The position numbers and the translations under genes are program-made. Shown here piece by piece: positions 57,401 to 64,000 of a stretch of DNA of 64,000 nucleotides. The stretch spans positions 23,398,660 through 23,462,659 of the forward strand of contig NC_133235.1 in NCBI RefSeq assembly GCF_040436345.1, in the 5' to 3' direction. This DNA is from Pagrus major (taxonomy: Eukaryota; Chordata; Actinopteri; Spariformes; Sparidae). The notes below the pieces were generated by a model that had not been told where the DNA came from, ran no database searches, and saw nothing but the letters and a program-made list of their open reading frames with translations. Positions within the stretch are counted from its first letter, which is position 1; each line of letters starts with the position of its first letter.

Positions 57401-58299
57401 AGGCCGCTCTGAGTTCTCACAGCAGAGTCCATGATGAAAACTATGAGCATCGCTGCAAATACTGCCATGGTCCATTCAAAACAAAGGTGGACAAAATCAC
57501 TCATGAACAGACTCACCAAACCGAAGGAAAGCCCTACAAATGTCCCGACTGTTCAGAGACATTTGCGACAAATAAGGAGCGCAGAGTCCACATGGAGGTT
57601 CACGGAGGTCCGAAACAGTTAAAATGTCACATCTGTGGGTTACAATTTTACCGTAAGCGTGCTCTCGCAAGACACTTACTTGTGCACACAGGTGAGAGGG
57701 CGTTTAAATGTTCAGTGTGCCAGCGTGACTTTAACCAGCCAAGCCACCTGAAGTCCCACATGCGTCTGCACACAGGGGAGAGGCCGTACAAGTGTCAGCA
57801 TTGTGACAAATGCTTCAATCACAACGTGAGCTTGAAGAGCCATGTCCAGCGTTACCACACATCCAATTCTGACAACGTAGAAGATAAAGAAGAGACGGGG
57901 CAGAAGGGAACAGATAGGCAAAAACGTAAAAGGAGGAGCACAGGGAGACCAAAAGGAAGACCGAAGAGAAATGCAGCTGGCAACTTGGTTTCAGAGGAAA
58001 CGCAAGGACAGTGTTTAAACACTAAGACTGTCAAATTAAAAGCACGGAAGTTAAAGAAAACACGTTGCAGCGATGAAGAGAGTGAGGACGAGCCGCCCGA
58101 AAGCGACATATCCTTTGACTCGGCAGAGGAGGAAGAGGAGGGGAGGAAGAAAGTGACATCGAGCACAAGTAGATCGAGAGGAAGGGCAAAACATTCTGAC
58201 AGCGATTTTGACCAAGAAGACTTGAAGAAAAAGAGGCACAGCGGCTCAGGGAAATGTGTGGGACGACCAAGAAAGAATAAAGCTGTAGAAGACACATAG
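54036..58299 (+). CDS. THAP / zinc-ribbon / C2H2 / AT-hook protein, gene B
   Basis: A tandem paralogue of gene A, not recognised as a named gene. Proposed exons: 54036-54335, 55129-55278, 55765-55867, 55969-56071, 56156-56414 and 57034-58299, giving 726 residues. The exon at 55129-55278 (50 residues, starting ASDAVVCKEESDG) has no counterpart that I can find in A or C. The order is THAP (MCSVVGCDSWRRSAQRYKLP), ribbon (LLQLFSCKCPSCGS, CLQCEYRNQWKSQ), acidic region with 11 consecutive aspartates, C-x2-C-x9-H-x-C-x-H module, six C2H2 fingers, STGRPKGRPKR and VGRPRKNK. The start was chosen by alignment with A and C at AAATCCAGGATG; an in-frame upstream ATG at 53928 would add 36 residues without similarity to the paralogues. 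AATAAA at 58400 ends the transcript. Confidence 0.88.
54370..54408. repeat. (CA)n microsatellite in gene B intron 1
   Basis: About 38 nt of CA beginning 34 nt after the exon 1 donor. Confidence 0.95.
56628..56905. repeat. hAT-like MITE in the last intron of gene B
   Basis: Begins GCTGCAACGATTAGTCGATT and contains ACAATTTCTCAGCTTCTTTG and GACATTTGGTGACACAGC; ends AATTGATAATGG. A common fish repeat, also in gene C intron 1 and amotl2. Confidence 0.75.
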
Positions 58300-58399
58300 A
58301 AATACATTGAGCTGCACATGCAACACATTAGATGGAAGCAAGGGACTTGAATCCTGTTGACTGATGTGTATAGCATTGGCTCAGACTGGGCAAAATAAC

Positions 58400-58405
58400 A
58401 ATAAA
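58400..58405 (+). terminator. Gene B poly(A) signal
   Basis: AATAAA 101 nt after the stop codon of gene B. Confidence 0.7.
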
Positions 58406-59065
58406 CTGTTTTTCCCTGGTTTCTTCTTCTTCTGTGTTTTAAATGATTAATAATTCTATAATCTACTACAGTGTATGTGAACATTAGATGTGTTAATTGC
58501 TGAAAAGAGTCTCATCATGTACATTTCTTACAAGAGTTGGTTTTTATTTTGACAATTGTGAGGCAACAAAGCTGAATTTTAAAATGATTTTGTAGTAACT
58601 TGATTATGGAGGATTGAACCTGCCAAAATAAAAATAATAATAAATGGCTCATTAAATTAATTAATATGTCATTAATTCCCCGGTCAGTGCTTACACCCAA
58701 GGACCTTATATTAAAACATGGATACAGTGTCGTGGACGTTCTGATCTTTACCATGATCTTCCAGTTTAGCGCCCGGCTAACTTGAATAGATATAAAATGA
58801 TTTATCTTGCGGCTCTTCTAGACTTTACAAGTTTTATTGGACTGAATGGCTCAAATTATGTTAATAATTTATCCACCATTTTAAAGCCACTTCTTTCACA
58901 ATGTAAGCTCACAGGAAAAAGTCTTTTCGCATCACATAATTACACGCTATGGCCATTATGACAGTTGGCTTCAAAGCCTGGCGCTCTTCCCGGTGGCTTA
59001 ACAAACTGAAGCTGCTGTTAGCCGTTTAGCTTGGTTAGCCATTCGTATAGCCATTCGGAGCTTGA
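58406..59065. other. B-C spacer, nothing recognised
   Basis: AT-rich, no exon, RNA gene or clear repeat until the inverted-repeat element that starts at 59066. Confidence 0.45.
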
Positions 59066-59821
59066 TACGGAAGCCTTAAAGAGCCATGCATTCATACATT
59101 TTATTTCCTCCGTTTTCCTGTGATAACAAGTTAATTTCATTCGTTTTCTCGAGATCTCGAGTTATTATCTCGAAATAACAACTGCCGTTTTCCCGAGATA
59201 ACGGGATAATTTTCTCGAGATAACGAGATAATGAAACTTTGTTTTCCCGAGATAACAATATAATTAATTCGAGATCTTGAGAAAACAAAACGATAGTGTA
59301 GTATATTAAATCATTGCAGGAAACATCATTCAGTGTAGCAATGTCAGAGGAGCAGGAGCATATCGATCACCGCGTCACATATCTTTTCAATCAAGGCCTG
59401 ACACAGGCTGAAATAGCATTATGCCTTGCTATTACAGATAATATACACATTAGTGTGCATAATCTAAAAAGATGGCTAGCAAGGCTTCAGCTATATCGGC
59501 GGCATAATCTAAGTGAGCCTGATGTCGTCGTTAACTACATAGCTGACCAGCTACGAGGTCCCAGGCGTCTCCATAATCTCAGGCCTATCATATCACAGTC
59601 ATTATCTCGAGATCTCGAATTAATTATATCGTTATCTCGGAAAAACAAAGTTTCGTTATCTCGAGATCTCGAGAAGATTATCCTGTTATCTCGGGAAAAC
59701 GGCAGTTGTTATTTCGAGATAATAATTCGAGATCTCGAGAAAACAAATGAAATTAACTCGTTATCACGGGACAACAGAGGAAATAAAATGTATGAATGCA
59801 TGGCCCTTTAGGGCTTCCGTA
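59066..59821. mobile_element. Foldback DNA transposon with about 225-bp inverted ends
   Basis: The ends TACGGAAGCC (59066) and GGCTTCCGTA (to 59821) are inverted, and complementarity extends inward for roughly 225 bp with few mismatches. The arms are packed with CTCGAGATCTCGAG and CCCGAGATAAC sub-repeats, themselves palindromic. The flanks GCTTGA (left) and GCTTGG (right) could be a 6-bp target duplication with one change. A short coding relic lies in the central single-copy part. Confidence 0.85.
59314..59590 (+). pseudogene. N-terminal helix-turn-helix relic of a transposase
   Basis: Between the inverted arms is a frame with YLFNQGLTQAEIALCLAI, VHNLKRWLARLQLYRR and a following DVVVNYIADQL. 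This resembles the N-terminal DNA-binding region of integrase-type (IS3EU/Ginger-like) proteins found in fish, where GF-x(4)-I-x(2)-LL is followed by TLKRWL and YRRK. No integrase core follows; the frame runs on into the right arm. Family assignment is from memory and uncertain. Confidence 0.5.
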
Positions 59822-60048
59822 GCTTGGAGCACCAGAGGTATGTTTGTGTTTATGCTGCTAGCACAGGAGCTTTGGACTGGGGCTAAGTGGTTAGCAACAA
59901 CATCACAAAACACAGACATCATAACTTCAAAATTGTTATTTCTTCATTATCTGTTCATGATTTAAGTTCATTTTTTTATGTTTTCAAGTGGAATTCTTAC
60001 ATAATGCACCTTTAAAGACAGTCTTTTCATATATTGAACGTACCGCCG

Positions 60049-60103
60049 GGATACGCCTGATATAAAACCAGGTGCACCCGGCCGTAGAGCTCCGCCCATT
60101 CCG
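60049..60103 (+). promoter_or_regulatory. Conserved promoter block of THAP gene C
   Basis: GGATACGCCT at 60049 and CCGCCCATTCCG at 60092, 43 nt apart as in A and B. A GCTAGCTGTTAGCTCG stretch follows, shared with gene B's promoter region. A MITE end (ATGCACCTTTAA) lies just upstream at about 60004-60015. Confidence 0.65.
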
Positions 60104-60251
60104 TTACCATCACAGCTACTAGCAAAAGCAGCTAGCTGTTAGCTCGCCACTGTTGATGGCGCTGGAAACCAGTGGACCCCGAAGCTTTCACTACATTAAA
60201 TATTAAACTTCAACGATATCGGGAACTGGAGAGACACGACTTAAATCCAGG

Positions 60252-63200
60252 ATGTGCTCCGTCGTCGGATGTGATTCGTGGCGTCGCAGTGCGCAGCGGT
60301 TCAAGTTACCGGAGGATCCAGAGAGCAGACTGGAGTGGGTTCAGTTCCTGTTCGAAGTCAATGGACAGCGACTGAAGGAGTCGTCCTGGACTGATATCAC
60401 TATTTGCACTGAGCACTTTACTGACGACTGCTTTATAAAGCTGACTGCGGCGACTGGCGCGGCCCGGCTAAAGTTTGACGCTGTCCCGTCACTGTGCATC
60501 AAGTCAGAGCCAGAGGAACCAGAGGAACCTCTGGAGAGCCCACATGTGGTGAGTCTGCCCGACAGCTGTGGTGAAGCTTTGTGGTCATTCAGCGTTTCAC
60601 ACAAGCAGCACACTGTGAACACATGAACCCATAAGTGAAGTGATAATAAAGGAATGATAAAATGTCTGTCAATTGGAGGAGTTTTTGCATTTGAGTCAGT
60701 CAATAATAGCACAGATGAACAAGAGTGTAAGTATGGTGTTTAAATACTTTATTCCATGTGATTGTATCACCATGTCAGAGAGGGTCTCCTCTCTGTGCAC
60801 TCAAACAATCAAACAAACTATAATCACATCTTCCTTTTATACAACATAAACTACAGACATATTCAACTGGTGGCCCGTGACCCAATTGTGGCCCTTTAAC
60901 AACCTCATTCTGGCCCTTTAAACCAAACTGACAACCTACTTCTAAGATGATAAAGGTACTTTTTAACTTCCTGTACTGTACTGTACTACTTATACCTCCT
61001 GTAGATATAAAATTTAAATAAAACAAATAAAAAAAGTCAGAAAAAAGTGCATTGTTTTTATGCAACCAAAGTCAGACATAGATGTAAATTATGTAAAAGT
61101 CCTGCACCTTAGTTGTTAACTCTTTTAAAAAATCTGGTAGTCGAATAGGCCTGATGTAGCATATGCTCAGTAAATCATATGCTAGCCCACATCTTGTGTT
61201 TCCATGTGCAGGCCAGGTTGGATGCTGCGACTAATGATTGTTTTCATCGTCAGTTATTCTGTAGATTGTTTCCTCGATTGATCAATTAGTTGTATCATCT
61301 ATAAAATGTCAGAAAATTGTGAAAAATGTCCGTCAGTTTCTCCCAAAGCCCCAAGATGATCCACAACCCAAAGTCGTTCAGTTTAATGTCGCAGAGGATA
61401 AAGAAACCAGGAAATATTCACATTTAAGAAGCTGGTTTTGAAAAAAATTACTCAAACCAATTCAGCTATTGTCTGAATAGTTGGCAATTATTTTAATCGC
61501 TGATGACTAATAATTGCAGCTCTAATCGAAATGTCAACCAAACACAATTTTAGTGAATTGTATGTAGCTTTTGTTTAACTACAAGCTCGTACTTTTGTCC
61601 TTTTGTGCAGGAGCTTGATCAAACTGTGGATGGTGCTCATCAGTGGGATGCCAGTCCTGAATCAAGTGCAGTGTCGCATTCACCGGATGCTTCAAATGCA
61701 TCTGGTTTTGACCAGATGCAGCGAAAAATCACGCTTGATTTGAACAAGGAAAGGTGAGTTACACTTTCTCGACTCCTTTGCTCTCTTTCTGTTCAGCATT
61801 AAGTTGACTTTTAAAATCTTCTTTTTCGTTTATTCTCAGAGACGCGCTTCTGCAGATGAAAGGAAAGGTTGCTGTGAACGAAAGCTGCCTCTTCCAGTTG
61901 TTTCGCCGCAAGTGCCCGTCGTGCAGCTTCAAACTTCAGATGGAGAAGGTCACCTGTGGGCTGCTCATCATCCTGAACCTACGGTGCCTCAAGTGTGACT
62001 ACAGCTTCCAGTGGAAAAGCCAAGTCAATGCCATTGTCCCAGAAGCTGAAGATCAACAGGTAGGACTTTAATAGTAAGGCATGCTGTACTTCTAAATCTA
62101 CTCTATGCTAATAATCATGCTATTATTATTGTATTTTTCACAGGAAATGCCAACAGATGATGACCCCAGTGGCACAGTTTTCTCTGAGATTGTTACTTTT
62201 AGTGATGAAGACAGTGATCCCGAGGATCACCCAGAGGAAGGCGAGGAAGCTGATGACGGAAAGGTGAGCTCAGACGGCGAGTGGTGTCCAACTGAGGATA
62301 TTCTGCTGGCTGAAGAGCTCACAAAGGCGGCTGAAGAGTACAGCGAAGATGAAAGCGAAGGAGAGGAAGAAGAAGAGTTGGATTCCGCGGGAGGCCTCAA
62401 AATCAACGAGCTCTGCACAGAGTGTGGCCGTTTTTTCAACATCCTGAAGCCTCACCAGTGTGAGCACAAAATAAAGCCCTTTTCCTGCAATATATGCGGC
62501 AAAAGATGCGTCACCCAAATGTCTCTGCATGCTCATAGCAAAATCCACGATGAAACCTATGAGCATCCTTGCAAATACTGCCACATTACCTTCAAAACGA
62601 GGGTGGACAAATGTAAACACGAGCAGACGCACCAAGGCTGCAAAGATCCGTATCAATGCCCGGACTGTCCAAAGACATTTGCAACCCGTAAACAGCGCAG
62701 CATCCACCTGGCAGATCACAGAGCCCCGAAGGAGTTCAAATGCGGAGTTTGCGAGATTGAATTTAAAGATGTGCATCATCTTCGGAGACACTCTGTGGTG
62801 CACACGGGATTGAAACCGTACAAGTGCTCAGTGTGCGAGCGTCGCTTCAACCAGTCAAGCCATCTCAAATCCCACATGCGTCTGCACACAGGGGAGAGGC
62901 CGTACAAGTGTCCGCATTGTGACTATAGATTCAATCACAACGTCAGCCTGAAGAGTCACGTCCAGCGTTACCACTCTGGAGGTGCACGGAAGAAAGAAAA
63001 GACAAAGGAAAGTGCGAGCGACACTGGTGATGCTGAGGACGATGGGAATATGAAAGGCACAGATTCTGAGTTTGACAATGTAGAAGAAGAACCAGACACA
63101 GAAGAGGAGGTGCAGACGGAGGGGACAGATGAGGCGAAAAGTAAAAAGAGGAGCACAGGTAGACCCATAGGAAGACCGAAGAGGAATGCAGCAGGAAAAT

Positions 63201-63520
63201 TGGTTCTGGCAGGCAAAAAAACAGGCCGGAGTTCAAACTCCAAGACCGGAAAATCAAAGGCACAGAAGAAGAGAAAAGGTTCCAGCGAGGAGGCAAGCGA
63301 GGACGAGCAATCAGACAGCGACGTTTCCTTTGACTCAGCAGAAGAGGAAGAAGAAGAAGAGATGGAGACGGTGAAGAAGAGCACAGGGAGAACAAAAGGA
63401 AGAGCAAAAAATGACAGTGACTCTGATTTTGACCCAGGAGAAGAAACAAAGAAAAAGAAGTACAGCAGCCAGAGCGCAGGGAAACGTCGAGGCAGACCAA
63501 AGAAGAATCCGGAGGTCTGA
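60252..63520 (+). CDS. THAP / zinc-ribbon / C2H2 / AT-hook protein, gene C
   Basis: Third tandem paralogue. Proposed exons: 60252-60548, 61611-61753, 61840-62059 and 62144-63520, giving 678 residues. The THAP exon is almost identical to that of gene B up to TDITIC and then diverges sharply. The second exon equals exons A2 plus A3 fused: the intron is missing and the A3-type start is shortened. The ribbon reads FQLFRRKCPSCS and CLKCDYSFQWKSQ, so CPxC and CxxC are kept although the surroundings have diverged. The last exon has an acidic lead, LCTECG-x(8)-PHQCEH, six C2H2 fingers, and AT-hook-like STGRPIGRPKR, GRTKGRAK and GKRRGRPKK. It is the most divergent of the three outside the THAP exon. 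No clear poly(A) signal is seen before the MITE at 63597. Confidence 0.88.
61222..61530. repeat. hAT-like MITE in gene C intron 1
   Basis: Begins ATGCTGCGACTAATGATTG and ends AATTGCAGCTCTAATCG, with ATAAAATGTCAGAAAATTG and CCCAAAGCCCCAAGATGA inside, a widespread fish repeat. Confidence 0.8.
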
Positions 63521-63596
63521 AAAATTCTTCACACGCGGCTGAAGAGTTAATTAACATCCACATAGTCCACCGTCTATCTGACTTAAACTTACTGTG

Positions 63597-63895
63597 AAAA
63601 GTGCACCATGTAGTTTTGGGGAAAAAATATAAAAAATCAGAAAGGTAATATTCACAACATTAATGAGGTAAAAATACAAACTCGGAAGTATTTATTTTTT
63701 AAAATGTTTGAAGCCAGAGAGGTGGCAACTTAAAGAGGTCCAGCAAATATAAACAAAGTAAAGTTTGTTTATCATTATTATTTTTATTTTTTTTATCATT
63801 ATTATTAATAAATATAGTCATGAAAAACAATCATTTAAGATTTTCTCTTCTGATTAAAATTTCTTCTCCAAAACTACAGTGTGCAACTTTAAGAC
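63597..63895. repeat. MITE, GTGCACCATGTAGTTTTGG family
   Basis: Left end AAAAGTGCACCATGTAGTTT and right end AAAACTACAGTGTGCAACTT are inverted. Internal CAGCAAATATAAACAAAGTA recalls the copy at 32453-32627. Confidence 0.75.
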
Positions 63896-64000
63896 ATCGA
63901 AGTTTGGTTTTCAAATTCTTGATGGATTAACCGAGTTAAATGCTGAGTCTGAGTTCCTTTGCAAGAAAAAAAAACGAGTGAGCGTTTGTTCAAAATCGAT

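Noticed and set aside
59314-59811. 165-residue transposase gene
   Set aside because: Only the first part resembles a protein family; the rest is translation of the right inverted arm, and no catalytic core is present.

Overview
The window is nuclear DNA from a ray-finned fish, most likely a percomorph teleost. The evidence is vertebrate genes with GT/AG introns (rab6b, aire, amotl2), abundant CA/GT microsatellites, fish-type miniature inverted-repeat elements and a CR1/L2/Rex1-like LINE. All recognised protein genes are on the + strand.

Layout. (1) 1-6.6 kb: rab6b, a Golgi Rab GTPase. Exons 2-8 are present; exon 1 lies off the left edge. (2) 7.7-13.0 kb: aire, the autoimmune regulator, complete in 13 coding exons (HSR/CARD, short SAND, PHD1, PHD2). 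(3) 13.3-32.6 kb: a long gene-poor interval with microsatellites, two direct copies of a fish interspersed repeat and other repeat fragments. (4) 32.9-40.8 kb: amotl2, a Hippo-pathway scaffold, complete, with a paired TEAD-type motif (CATTCC, 3-nt gap, CATTCC) just upstream. (5) 40.9-48.1 kb: transposon-rich. It holds a 588-bp inverted-repeat element that still carries a decayed THAP-domain exon, a 21-bp minisatellite, a TTAA-flanked MITE, and a six-unit tandem array of exactly 164-bp units, each of which is a MITE with inverted ends. (6) 48.1-63.5 kb: three tandem paralogous genes that I do not recognise as a named gene. Each encodes an N-terminal THAP domain, a short CPxC/CxxC zinc-ribbon-like domain resembling the one in Kolobok-type THAP transposases, acidic stretches, an unusual C-x2-C-x9-H-x-C-x-H module, six C2H2 fingers and AT-hook-like RGRP/GRP motifs.

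How the parts relate. The rab6b and amotl2 pair matches human 3q22, where RAB6B and AMOTL2 are near neighbours; aire sits between them here, whereas human AIRE is on chromosome 21. The THAP-C2H2 trio is the most novel part. It looks like a transposase-derived DNA-binding module fused to zinc fingers, locally amplified, sharing a promoter block at fixed spacing, with exon-level gene conversion, with contact residues of finger 4 that differ between copies while those of fingers 5 and 6 do not, and lying in a cluster of DNA-transposon remains. A role in recognising or silencing mobile elements is a hypothesis; the sequence shows only architecture and neighbourhood.
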